NCBI GenBank assembly: GCA_002477465.1
Contig: DLPV01000045.1
Location: 1 to 35,353, forward strand
Length of the DNA stretch: 35,353 nt
Reading direction: 5' to 3'
Source: Gammaproteobacteria bacterium UBA7449
GTDB taxonomy: Bacteria > Pseudomonadota > Gammaproteobacteria > Pseudomonadales > Pseudohongiellaceae
Part shown: positions 1 to 8,483 of the stretch, piece by piece
Position numbering within the stretch: the first letter of the stretch is position 1
Layout: each line of letters opens with the position of its first letter
Notes under the pieces: generated by a model
What the model was told of the DNA's origin: nothing
What the model saw: only the letters and a program-made list of their open reading frames with translations
Databases searched by the model: none
Translations under genes and position numbers: made by a program

Positions 1-34
1 CGGCCCCTCAAATAAATTCCAGCTTGATCTGACT

Positions 35-592
35 CTAGCTGCGTGAGGTTATTGCAAAAGACCACCAATGATCCGGCCTCTCCGAAATCTCATCCAAGGT
101 CTGTCCGCGCAGATTAGCGAGTTTGCGTGCGCGGGTCTGCCAGGCGTTGTCTAGTTCCGAGCTATCCCTTAGCCGCCGCAAACTGATGGGATAAACCAAT
201 CCATTCAGCCTGATGTACCCTACCGGATTTTCCAGCGCTGCCGTTGACCAACGCTTGCCTTCGCACTCGGAGCAGCTCAGGAACAATTCGCCATTGTTGT
301 CTGCCATACAGTTCAGATTGATGGCGTGGGGCAAAATGCCGGATTGGGTTTGAATTTGGCACAGCTGCACCTGATTGGCGAAGCGCCAGTCCGTGACTGG
401 CTCCCCTACCCTCTCACCGGAGAGATAAGCTCCTGGCATGCGCTCGCAGGGGCAGGTGAAGAACCATACAGAGGTGGCGCCAATAGCCAGTGCGGCGACG
501 CCAGCCAGGGCGAACATCAGAACGCGGCCATGTCTCTTGCTCATACCATTTAAACTGAATCTCTTCATTGTTGGTGTCATAGTAGTCAGCAT
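35..592 (-). CDS. Membrane-anchored small protein, possible FMN-binding split-barrel-like fold
   Basis: 185-residue protein with one N-terminal hydrophobic segment at about residues 25-46 (FALAGVAALAIGATSVWFF) and a soluble domain that should lie outside the cytoplasm. I do not recognise a named family. Its body is clearly related to the protein at 25009-25593: both have a PG-x-(Y/W)-L-(S/A)-GE block, then VT-(D/N)-W and NQ. Later both share a block around ELFLSCSECEGKRW / KLYLQSSAQ and a stretch like NPVGYIRLNG / DPRVRLKIGG. The latter resembles the strands of pyridoxamine-oxidase-like split barrels (inference). This copy has a CxxC-like SCSEC pair that the paralogue lacks. In-frame ATGs at 592, 580, 568 and 544 all lack a well-spaced Shine-Dalgarno sequence, so the start is uncertain. 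It lies 248 bp after opgH on the same strand. Confidence 0.75.
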   Translation of the reverse strand: MLTTMTPTMKRFSLNGMSKRHGRVLMFALAGVAALAIGATSVWFFTCPCERMPGAYLSGERVGEPVTDWRFANQVQLCQIQTQSGILPHAINLNCMADNNGELFLSCSECEGKRWSTAALENPVGYIRLNGLVYPISLRRLRDSSELDNAWQTRARKLANLRGQTLDEISERPDHWWSFAITSRS

Positions 593-840
593 TTCCTTGG
601 TTATGACCAGATTTTTACCAGCACTTCCTAAGAAAATCCACCTTCTTCAAACTTTGTCTTAGCATAGTTTGAGAGAATGAAATGAGATCAGAGTTCTGCC
701 CCCAACTGGGCATGTAATTCGTGCAGACGAAAAATGAAGAGAGCTTCAAGACCTATTGACTCCACCACACCCTGAATGTTTTTTAGCGCACGAATTGGCA
801 GCGGTATTCGCAAGATGTTTACCAGGCAAGCAGTAAGCAA

Positions 841-2796
841 TCAGGCAGCAGATTTCTCCGACGCAGGTACTATTGGCATCTGTACCGGCAATGCCGGCCT
901 GTTTGTTTTAACTGCGATAGTGAAATTATCTATGAGTACCTGATGCCGCTCCATGATAGCGGGAAGTTCTCGTTCTTCCAGAGTAAGCAACAACCGCAAT
1001 TCAGCAAGCTTGCCCCCCAGCAATCGACTGCCGCTTAGAGCCGACAGCGGCACAGAGAAAATGAGCCCAACAGCCATCGGCAACACCCAGTAGAGCAAAG
1101 GCGATGCAAGCCAGACAAGATAGGTTGTCGTCAGTATTCCTATAAACGTCTGTCCACCATGGCGCCGCAGCAACACGGCGAGTGGAAACAATCTGCCGCG
1201 ACGCTGTTGCGCAGACCAACCTGAATCCTGACCACATACAATCTCCCAAATGTGCCGACTGTGCAGAGACATCACAATGGGCGCATGTAGTATGGAGAAT
1301 AATTGTTCCAATATGGCGCCGGCGAGCAGATTCAGACTTCCTGTAAGGTTCCACCGTTTACCCACGGCGATAATAAGGCCAAGCAACTTGGGCAATAGCA
1401 GCAGGCCTATTGTCAGCGCAATCAAGGCAATCATGCGCGAGGAATCAAACATTTGACCGGCGCCAAACATCGCGCTGTTCAGACCCACACTGCCGTCAGC
1501 AGGCTGCAAGTTGATCCTGAAATAAAGAATCAGTCCCACCAAAACTGACGCCAACCATAGCGGCGAGGTCACATAATTCATAACACCCATCACCATATGT
1601 GCCCTGCTGGGCCAGCGCAGGCCCTTTGCCGGCAACACACCCAGGTGTTGGACATTGCCTTGGGCCCAGCGGCGATCGCGGACTGCAGCGTCCAGGAGAG
1701 TCGGCGGGCATTCTTCCCAGCTACCCGGCAGGTCGGTGATCATGCGCACGGTCCAGCCGGAGCGACGAATTAGCGCCGCTTCGACGAAGTCATGGGAACG
1801 GATCTCGCCACCAAAGGGACGCGGACCGCCCATGGTGGGCAAGCCCGCGGATTCAGCGAAGGCACGAACACGAATGATGGCATTGTGTCCCCAGTAATTG
1901 CCGTCGTCACCTTGCCAGGCACTCAGACCGCGGGCAAAAACAGGGCCGTAGATTGCGTTGGCGAACTGCTGCAGGCGGGCATAGAGGGTTTCACCTCCAA
2001 TCAGTCGAGGCAGGGTTTGCAGTATGCCGAGCTTAGTGTCTGCATCCATCTCTCTGACCAGCGTAGTCAAAGAATCTCCTGCAATCAGGCTGTCGGCGTC
2101 CAGCACGACCATATAATCGTAGCGATTGCCCCAGTTGTTAATGAAGTCTCGGATGTTGCCGGCTTTACGTGCGCTGTTCTTGTCGCGGCGACGGTACCAG
2201 ACCGGCATGGTATCGGATAATTCTTCCTGTAAGTGTCGGATCGCCGCCGTTTCTGCCGGCCAGATTTCCGGCCTGTCGGAATCCGAGACCACAAAGACTT
2301 CGAAGTGTCTGGCTTGACCTAGGCGATCCAGGTCTTCGGCCATGGCTGCCAGCGAGGCGCAAACACGAGTGGGGTCCTCATTGTAGACCGGCATCAGCAG
2401 AACCGTATTGCCCCGCAGCGGCGCTTCTGGATGGGCCAGCCGTTGATCTCTGGCAGTGACGAATCCGGCCACTGCGGCCATTGCCGTCAGCGCCACCCAA
2501 CCAAAGGTCACGGTAAACAGACCCAGCAGCAGCCACAGCAGCGTCATGGTGAGCGGAGAACTCAGTCCCCATGGAGTCGCCTCAATCACGGTTAGCGGCA
2601 ATACCACCTGCATCTGGTAGCTCGCCGCCAGCGTGAGCGCGAGGCTGCCTCCAAACGTGATTAGACGCGCCAACCAGGGATTTGCGCTGGACGCGACTGC
2701 GCGTTGCTCCGGTTGCAGGGATAGAACCTGGGTGGGCATGGCAAGGGTTGCCGCAGGTGGCGTAACAGAATAGTTCAATGACAGCGACTGATTCAT
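841..2796 (-). CDS. opgH: Glucans biosynthesis glucosyltransferase H (OpgH/MdoH)
   Basis: 651-residue inner-membrane family 2 glycosyltransferase that builds the beta-1,2-linked backbone of osmoregulated periplasmic glucans from UDP-glucose. Two N-terminal membrane helices precede the cytoplasmic catalytic domain, which shows PVYNEDP near the nucleotide site, the VVLDADS acidic motif, and the DRRWAQGN processive motif. Further membrane segments follow. It is shorter than the roughly 850-residue E. coli protein, mainly through a shorter N-terminal region. The longest frame opens at a GTG at 2805, but the ATG at 2796 is preferred: it overlaps the opgG stop codon as ATGA and has GGTGG upstream, the usual arrangement for translational coupling. 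OpgG upstream supports the assignment. Confidence 0.95.
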   Translation of the reverse strand: MNQSLSLNYSVTPPAATLAMPTQVLSLQPEQRAVASSANPWLARLITFGGSLALTLAASYQMQVVLPLTVIEATPWGLSSPLTMTLLWLLLGLFTVTFGWVALTAMAAVAGFVTARDQRLAHPEAPLRGNTVLLMPVYNEDPTRVCASLAAMAEDLDRLGQARHFEVFVVSDSDRPEIWPAETAAIRHLQEELSDTMPVWYRRRDKNSARKAGNIRDFINNWGNRYDYMVVLDADSLIAGDSLTTLVREMDADTKLGILQTLPRLIGGETLYARLQQFANAIYGPVFARGLSAWQGDDGNYWGHNAIIRVRAFAESAGLPTMGGPRPFGGEIRSHDFVEAALIRRSGWTVRMITDLPGSWEECPPTLLDAAVRDRRWAQGNVQHLGVLPAKGLRWPSRAHMVMGVMNYVTSPLWLASVLVGLILYFRINLQPADGSVGLNSAMFGAGQMFDSSRMIALIALTIGLLLLPKLLGLIIAVGKRWNLTGSLNLLAGAILEQLFSILHAPIVMSLHSRHIWEIVCGQDSGWSAQQRRGRLFPLAVLLRRHGGQTFIGILTTTYLVWLASPLLYWVLPMAVGLIFSVPLSALSGSRLLGGKLAELRLLLTLEERELPAIMERHQVLIDNFTIAVKTNRPALPVQMPIVPASEKSAA

Positions 2797-4367
2797 CGTG
2801 TCCACCGGTACAGCCAGGTTTCACCCCACTGCCTGCCATCTACTTCCATCGCGACGCGCAGTTCTGCGAGATCGGCAGCGCCCGGGTCGAGTTTGACGTA
2901 AACGCGATAGTTGCCGGTTGCTTCAACCAGCGTCGCGCTTACGTCAGTGATCTCACCAGCACTGCTAAAAGTATTGACCTGAGCGGCATCGGGATCAGAG
3001 TGCACACTCGGAATGCTGTCGCCGTCGCTGAAGTCGATGACAAACACACGCTCATCTTCGGCTCCGAATGCTGGCGTGCCGGCGGCGGTTTCCAGGATGC
3101 GACCCGGCTGCGGCGCGCTGGATGGTCCCGCGCCCCAGCTCATCCGGTAGGCAAAGTGATGATCTTTGTCCGCACTGAGACCGAGGCTTGGCTGCCAGTA
3201 GGCAACGATATTGTCGTTTGTCTCCTTGCCACTGGGAATTTCCACCAGCACCACTTCACCCTCACCCCAATCACCCTGGGGTTCGATCCAGAGGGAAGGA
3301 CGCTTGTCGTAACGCGCCTCGGCGTCCTGAAACTGCTCGAATGCCTGATGGCGTTGCAGCAGGCCGAAACCCAGGGGCCTGAGCTTGCCAAAGCTTGAGA
3401 CCTGCAGCTCCGTGGGATTGGCCAAAGGCCGCCAAAGCGTTTCGCCGTTAGCCTGTTGAACAAGTAGACCGTCTGAATCATGTACGGCTCTGCGGAAATC
3501 ATCAAAAGAACCGCGATTTGTGGCGTCAAATAGAAACATGGAGGTCAGCGCTGCGATGCCAACGCGAGCAAGGTCCCGACGCGGGAACAGGCTAGCTTCG
3601 ACATCAACAACAGTCGGCAATCCTGGCCGCACGCGAAAGTGATAAGCGCCGGTGACAGACGGGCTGTCCAACAGAGCATGAATCTGTAAATCAGCTGCGT
3701 CCAATGATGGGGTTTCAATCCAGAATTCGCTAAAGCGGGGAAACTCTTCACCGCCGGGACCCACCGTATTGACTGCCAGGCCACGGGCCGACAAGCCATA
3801 GAACTGGTTCTTGCCGACACCGCGAAAGTAGCTGGCGCCCAGAAACACCAGGAATTCTTCAAACCGTTCGCCGCTGTTGATCGGATGGTGCACCCGAAAC
3901 CCTGCATAACCACCGGCGGCGTAAGTATCGATGTCACCCAGGTCTTCATGATAGTTGAACACTGTCGGAGTAAAGGCCAGTGGCTGAGCCTGGCCCGCAT
4001 TCACGAGGTGCAAGCTGACCGGTGAAGTAGCGAGGAAGCCGGGGTGGAATAGCTGTAGCTGGAACGGAGAGTTCGTTCCTCGCCAGATTGCCGCGTCAGG
4101 CCTGAACAAAATACGACGATAGTCATCGTAATTCAGCTGCCGCAGCGGATTATCTGCCGCCAGTTCGCCGGATTGAAAAGGTTGCCGGGCGAGTTCCCTC
4201 GCGTAACTGTCGAGCCAGTCAGAATCAAAAAAGCGTGATGTTTCAGAGGCATCCGCTGTTGATTGGGCTGCAACTGTCTGGCTGACTAGCAGACTAAATA
4301 TTGCGGCGACGGCGCTAATCCGCCTGCTATGCTGGCCACTCCTGATCCACGCTGACCACCTCGACAT
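2793..4367 (-). CDS. opgG: Periplasmic glucans biosynthesis protein OpgG (MdoG)
   Basis: 524-residue periplasmic protein required with OpgH for osmoregulated periplasmic glucan synthesis, probably acting on branching or release. The N-terminus is a Sec-type signal peptide, basic then hydrophobic, ending near VAAQS at residues 32-36. The mature part matches the MdoG family throughout, including YRRILFRPDAAIW, an LFHPGF block, a block around GSNVAMARHA-like conserved turns absent here but replaced by SYFRGVGKNQFYGLSARGLA, and FPRFSEFWIETP. Length is normal for the family. A Shine-Dalgarno AAGGAAG overlaps the ribA stop codon just upstream, giving a 12-bp gap, so ribA, opgG and opgH are probably co-transcribed. 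The related OpgD carries a Tat signal; none is evident here, so OpgG fits better. Confidence 0.94.
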   Translation of the reverse strand: MSRWSAWIRSGQHSRRISAVAAIFSLLVSQTVAAQSTADASETSRFFDSDWLDSYARELARQPFQSGELAADNPLRQLNYDDYRRILFRPDAAIWRGTNSPFQLQLFHPGFLATSPVSLHLVNAGQAQPLAFTPTVFNYHEDLGDIDTYAAGGYAGFRVHHPINSGERFEEFLVFLGASYFRGVGKNQFYGLSARGLAVNTVGPGGEEFPRFSEFWIETPSLDAADLQIHALLDSPSVTGAYHFRVRPGLPTVVDVEASLFPRRDLARVGIAALTSMFLFDATNRGSFDDFRRAVHDSDGLLVQQANGETLWRPLANPTELQVSSFGKLRPLGFGLLQRHQAFEQFQDAEARYDKRPSLWIEPQGDWGEGEVVLVEIPSGKETNDNIVAYWQPSLGLSADKDHHFAYRMSWGAGPSSAPQPGRILETAAGTPAFGAEDERVFVIDFSDGDSIPSVHSDPDAAQVNTFSSAGEITDVSATLVEATGNYRVYVKLDPGAADLAELRVAMEVDGRQWGETWLYRWTR

Positions 4368-4379
4368 CTGAATACTTCC

Positions 4380-5042
4380 TTACCCGACTTCGCTCAGCGC
4401 AGCCAGATTTGCAGGGCTTGCCTCCGTTCGTTGCACCGCAGATCTGGACTCCAACATATGATCCATGCGCCGGGCCTTGGTACTCAGATAAAAGGCATTA
4501 TCAGCGTTTGCGGCAATCCTGCTTGGGACGCGCTCGACAATATTGATGCCGTCAGCTTTCAGGGCGTCAATCTTAGCAGGGTTATTGGTAATAAGGCGTA
4601 CGGCTCGCACACCCAGATCTTCGAGCATAAGTGCGCCCAGCGTGTAGTCGCGGCTGTCAGCATCGTGACCCAACATCAGGTTGGCATCAACGGTGTCGAA
4701 TCCTGCGTCCTGCAGGTTGTAAGCCTTCATCTTTTCCAGCAGACCGATGCCCCGACCTTCCTGTCGCAGATAAAGCACCGCGCCTACCCCTGCCTGAGCA
4801 ACCATTGCCAGCGCCTGATCAAGCTGTTCACCGCAATCACAGCGTCGCGATCCCATTACGTCGCCGGTAAAACATTCGGAATGCACGCGGACAAGCACTG
4901 CGTCCTGAGAGGCAAGATCTCCCATAGTGAACGCCAGGTGCTCTTTTTGATCCGCGGAATTGGAAAAGTAGGTAAGCTGAAACGTGCCGTGTTCGGTAGG
5001 TATGCTTGCGCTGGCTTCGCGGGTAACAGAAAGCTTGGGCAT
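4380..5042 (-). CDS. ribA: GTP cyclohydrolase II (riboflavin biosynthesis)
   Basis: 220-residue cytoplasmic enzyme that opens the imidazole ring of GTP in the first step of riboflavin synthesis. The zinc-binding cysteines are visible as C57, C68 and C70 in the HSECFTGD...RRCDCG block. The GTP-binding and catalytic EGRGIG motif follows with YLRQ just before it. LITNNPAKIDAL near residue 155 is also characteristic. It is a stand-alone RibA without a fused RibB domain. The ATG is supported by GGAG seven bases upstream. It lies between the sulfatase-like gene and opgG on the same strand. I see no FMN-riboswitch-like conserved blocks in the 164 bp upstream. Confidence 0.95.
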   Translation of the reverse strand: MPKLSVTREASASIPTEHGTFQLTYFSNSADQKEHLAFTMGDLASQDAVLVRVHSECFTGDVMGSRRCDCGEQLDQALAMVAQAGVGAVLYLRQEGRGIGLLEKMKAYNLQDAGFDTVDANLMLGHDADSRDYTLGALMLEDLGVRAVRLITNNPAKIDALKADGINIVERVPSRIAANADNAFYLSTKARRMDHMLESRSAVQRTEASPANLAALSEVG

Positions 5043-5206
5043 TATTTTCTCCGATGCCTTGATTGAAAAGAGTAAGGGGACCGCATCCAGAGTCGACGCG
5101 AGTTAGCGTAGTGGCCGCAGTGCTTTATTGTTGTGTCTCTTACTACGGTGAGAGCGCGCCCGCGGATCAGCTGGCTGCTGCCTGATAGCGACTGCTGTGG
5201 ATCTTG

Positions 5207-6835
5207 TTATTCGGCCGCAACAACACCGGTACTGGATGCAGTCTCGACAGTAAAAGCCTCCACAAAGCGGTCCCGCAACTCGTCCATGCGCCAAACTGGT
5301 GCATCGCTGCCGGGCAGCATACCTGGCTGCCAATCCCAGTGGGCGACAGCTTTAATGACCTCAGCATCCCGAGCGATTAAATGGATAGGCACCTGACGTG
5401 CGTCCGGATCCCCGGACACCATTGGTGCCGGCGGATGATCCCCTAACAGCAGGATGACCAGATTTTCATCTCCATATTCCTGCACATAGGAGACCAGATT
5501 GGACAGCATATACTCGATGGCTTGACGGTAGTGGTCACGAATGGACTCAACTTCGCGCCATACGACCTCCGGCGTCGGTCCTGCCAGGGCCTGCTTGTTG
5601 AATATGCGGCCGTCGCCCACCTCGTCCCAGGGCACCAGTTTGGCAATTGGCGTCCAGGGCGCATGGGAAGAGATCAGCGCCACTTCCGCCATCACCGGCA
5701 AGCGCGATGAACCGTTGCGCTCTCGGGCCTGTAACGCAGACATCACATATTGATCAGGCATGGTGACCCAATTGAAGGGTTCGCCTTCGTAGCCAAAGTT
5801 GTGCGCATTATAGATATGGTCATAGCCAAAATACTCACCTTCAGGCCAGAGCATTGTGATTCCAGGCATAGCAGCAACCGTCCGCCAACCTGCTTTTTGG
5901 AACAACCGGTTAAGTGTAAGCCGCTCACTCATTACCAGGGTTTTAAAACGGGTCTCACTGTCGATCCAGGCTCCGGAAAGGGCTGAGGCGTGAGCGAGCC
6001 AGCTAAGGCCACCTGCCACCGGAGATGTCAGGTAGGCACTGCGAATCTGCACGCCCTCCGCAGCCAGAGTGCCCTGCGCGCTTGTCAGCGTAGCTGTCAT
6101 CGCCTCCGCAAATGGCTCACGCTCCAATAGAACCCGACCATAGGATTCGGCGAAAACCACAAACACGTCCTTGCCCTGCAATCTATTTAACAGAGTAGAA
6201 TCAGCGCGGTCTGCCAGCGCGTCATCTTCTACGGTCTCTGCAAATTGCCGAATATCAAGAACGCTGTTCAAGGTGTCCCGTCCATGCCAGACCAATTGAT
6301 CCAGCGTGAAGCTGCCGCTGCGGGTGGAGCCGAAGACGCCAAATAAGCCCCACGCCACGAGCAGTGCAGCTAGGACTGGAGCCGAGACGCGTGCGTTGAT
6401 AAGCAGCATTTGCTGCACGCGGCCCAGCATGACAAAAGCCAACCAGCACAACACAACGCTCAGCGTCACCAGCAACAGACCAAATCCCACCGCAGCGAAT
6501 TCACCCATTGCCCCACTTAAAACGTTGCCACCATCGGCAAGCAGATGAATGTCAAAAATCAGATCAAAAGGACGGCCGAGGACTTCGTGACTCATTAAAT
6601 CTGCCGCCCGCAGCAGCATTACTATCCCCAATATCACTGCCATCACGATTTTCGCAACCCTGCCGAAGCGACCCGGCAATAGCAGCAGCAGACCGATAAG
6701 CATGAATTCCAGCGGGAAATAGACAAAGGCGGCGGGGCTGACCCAAACCAACTGATTTGGCACGCTTAGGACAGCGAAGAGACCGGCGCAGGCCGCCAGG
6801 TTTAGCGATATGTTAAAAATATGCCGATAGGACAA
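5207..6835 (-). CDS. Membrane sulfatase-like phosphotransferase (alkaline-phosphatase superfamily, LtaS/OpgB-like)
   Basis: 542-residue protein with about five N-terminal membrane segments (residues 10-165) and a large extracytoplasmic domain of the sulfatase/phosphoglycerol-transferase type. Expected metal and catalytic positions are visible: E230 in VVFAESYG, a candidate nucleophile S278 in SPVAGGLSW, a His in SSHAPWTP, and the Asp-His pair in LLGDHPPAP. Relatives transfer phosphoglycerol, phosphoethanolamine or similar groups to envelope polymers, or act as sulfatases. Its position upstream of ribA-opgG-opgH suggests a possible role in substituting periplasmic glucans, as OpgB does in E. 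coli, but this is inference. The frame opens with TTG at 6835 and a weak ribosome-binding site; the next in-frame Met lies inside the second membrane segment, so TTG is retained. Confidence 0.82.
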   Translation of the reverse strand: MSYRHIFNISLNLAACAGLFAVLSVPNQLVWVSPAAFVYFPLEFMLIGLLLLLPGRFGRVAKIVMAVILGIVMLLRAADLMSHEVLGRPFDLIFDIHLLADGGNVLSGAMGEFAAVGFGLLLVTLSVVLCWLAFVMLGRVQQMLLINARVSAPVLAALLVAWGLFGVFGSTRSGSFTLDQLVWHGRDTLNSVLDIRQFAETVEDDALADRADSTLLNRLQGKDVFVVFAESYGRVLLEREPFAEAMTATLTSAQGTLAAEGVQIRSAYLTSPVAGGLSWLAHASALSGAWIDSETRFKTLVMSERLTLNRLFQKAGWRTVAAMPGITMLWPEGEYFGYDHIYNAHNFGYEGEPFNWVTMPDQYVMSALQARERNGSSRLPVMAEVALISSHAPWTPIAKLVPWDEVGDGRIFNKQALAGPTPEVVWREVESIRDHYRQAIEYMLSNLVSYVQEYGDENLVILLLGDHPPAPMVSGDPDARQVPIHLIARDAEVIKAVAHWDWQPGMLPGSDAPVWRMDELRDRFVEAFTVETASSTGVVAAE

Positions 6836-7015
6836 GACTTTTTACTGCCTGGGAATTAAGCTACAAGTTATATGCCCAAAGCCCGGGTGTTGGTTCAATT
6901 ATCCAAACAAACAGGGCTTGGGCCAGGGTCGCCCATTCTGGACCTTATAAAGATTGAATCAAGCTAAGAATTCGGGTGCGACATTATGTCCGGTTCCTGA
7001 TCCAGCTCAAATCAC

Positions 7016-7021
7016 TATAAT
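7016..7021 (+). promoter_or_regulatory. Candidate sigma-70 -10 element for the secreted-protein gene
   Basis: A perfect TATAAT lies 48 bp before the preferred ATG at 7069, which would give a 5' leader of about 40 nt. The -35 region is weak (TTCCTG at 6994-6999, spacer 16), so only the -10 match supports this call. Confidence 0.4.
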
Positions 7022-7068
7022 TATCCTCAGATAAGCTGCACAAGCATATGTGTAGAGGGATTAGGGTC

Positions 7069-8112
7069 ATGTTTCATCTATTAATAGTTTTGCTTTTCTC
7101 CAGTACAGGTTTACACGCAACTGCTCAGAGTGAAGGATTTGAGCCCTTGGCCACCCAGGACGAAGTGAATTCAGATTGGCTGATGCCACGCACCGAGCAT
7201 GGCCACCCCAACTTTCAGGGCACCTGGTTTTTCGGTTCCCGTACGCCGCTGCAACGGCCGAAAGAGCTTGGCACACAGTCCACTTACACCGAGCAGGAAG
7301 TGCGTGCGCTGGAGCAGCGCATGCAGATGCGACTGGATAACCAGGCTGCCCCGCTGGAGCCGTCCCGAGATGCGCCGGAGAAAGGCGCGGTAATTCGACA
7401 AGAAGCGGATGACTCTTTTCTCGCCCACTATCTCGAGCCTGTAGTTACGCCAATTGCCGGCCAATACCGGACATCAGTGATTGTTGATCCGCCAAACGGC
7501 AGAATTCCCCCCATGCGTGAAGAATTTGAAGACTTCTATGCCAAGCGAGGCGAGTTGGGATTGGGCGCTGCTGATGGCCCAGAGGGGCAACCCCTGTCCG
7601 GCCGCTGCTTAATTTTTGGGGCAGCTATTCCAAACCTGACCCCCATGATGATGAATCCTAATCTGCAAATAGTGCAGAACCAGGACTACGTCATGGTGAT
7701 GACGGAAATGGTCCATGATGCCCGCATCATTCGCCTTGGCGATGAACACCATGAAGACGGCGTGGCGCGCTGGATGGGTGACTCAGTGGGCTACTGGGAT
7801 GGAGACACCCTGGTTGTGCAGACGCAGGGATTCAGGTCGGAGCAATCCACCTCCCGCATGGGATTTCGTGTGTCTGAAGACTTCGAGGTCACCGAGCGCT
7901 ACACACTGACCAGCGACGACACGATTCACTATGCCTTCACCATCATGGATGAGCAGGCTTATGGAAGGCCCATTAGCGGCGAACGCACCCTGACTCGCAA
8001 CCCTCCCGAAGAACGTCTCTATGATTTCGAATGCCACGAGGGGAACTATTCGCTGGCGGCGATTTTACGTGGTGCGCGCATGGAAGAAGTTCAGGTAGAG
8101 CTGCAGCAGTAA
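7069..8112 (+). CDS. Secreted protein of unknown function
   Basis: 347-residue exported protein. A Sec signal peptide is clear (hydrophobic LLIVLLFSSTGLHA, cleavage likely near ATAQS). The frame is open from an ATG at 7048, but the ATG at 7069 is preferred because AGAGGGA sits eight bases upstream and the signal peptide then starts immediately. I recognise the sequence type, with GTWFFGSRTPL near the N-terminus and CHEGNY followed by LRGAR near the C-terminus, from uncharacterised secreted proteins that recur in marine Gammaproteobacteria and Acidobacteria. I know no assigned reaction. Cysteines occur in SGRCLIFG and FECHEG, which could form a disulfide. It is a single gene flanked by a divergent neighbour and by tex. 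Confidence 0.85.
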   Translation: MFHLLIVLLFSSTGLHATAQSEGFEPLATQDEVNSDWLMPRTEHGHPNFQGTWFFGSRTPLQRPKELGTQSTYTEQEVRALEQRMQMRLDNQAAPLEPSRDAPEKGAVIRQEADDSFLAHYLEPVVTPIAGQYRTSVIVDPPNGRIPPMREEFEDFYAKRGELGLGAADGPEGQPLSGRCLIFGAAIPNLTPMMMNPNLQIVQNQDYVMVMTEMVHDARIIRLGDEHHEDGVARWMGDSVGYWDGDTLVVQTQGFRSEQSTSRMGFRVSEDFEVTERYTLTSDDTIHYAFTIMDEQAYGRPISGERTLTRNPPEERLYDFECHEGNYSLAAILRGARMEEVQVELQQ

Positions 8113-8483
8113 AGTTTCAGAGTGAGAACAGGTGCCGGAGGGCATAGCTTTCCAGCTCTGCCCCAGCTGCCAACCTGGAGCTATAAATCGGCCGAAGTTC
8201 AGTTGGGGAAAGAATACGCTTATGACGCCTACTATCCAGTCAATAGCACCCAGCGCCGGCACAGCTGGTTTGGTTCACTATTGGAGTGTTAGTAACCGTC
8301 TACTAACTCTGGAATCATTTGGTTTCAAGTTTCACATCTCCTCTGGATTATTCTGCACCGTCAAGTCCCTTAGCCCTTCCATTTATTTTCCTGTTTACTC
8401 GACATCCTGCAAGTAATTAAGCGTAAAATGGGACCTTCGATAATTCGTGTAACAACATAACAAACAAACAACACATTTATCGA
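8113..8483. other. Intergenic region before tex; no gene recognised
   Basis: The stretch between the secreted protein and tex contains a 94-codon open frame (8132-8416, plus) with low-complexity, non-protein-like composition and no recognisable motif. The last 80 bases are AT-rich and contain GATAAT at about 8438-8443, which could be a tex promoter element. No terminator hairpin with a T-run is evident. Confidence 0.4.

Noticed and set aside
2778..3398. 206-codon frame on the plus strand
   Set aside because: Antisense to opgG; no recognisable domain.
8132..8416. 94-codon plus-strand frame between the secreted protein and tex
   Set aside because: No ribosome-binding site, no similarity recognised and irregular composition.
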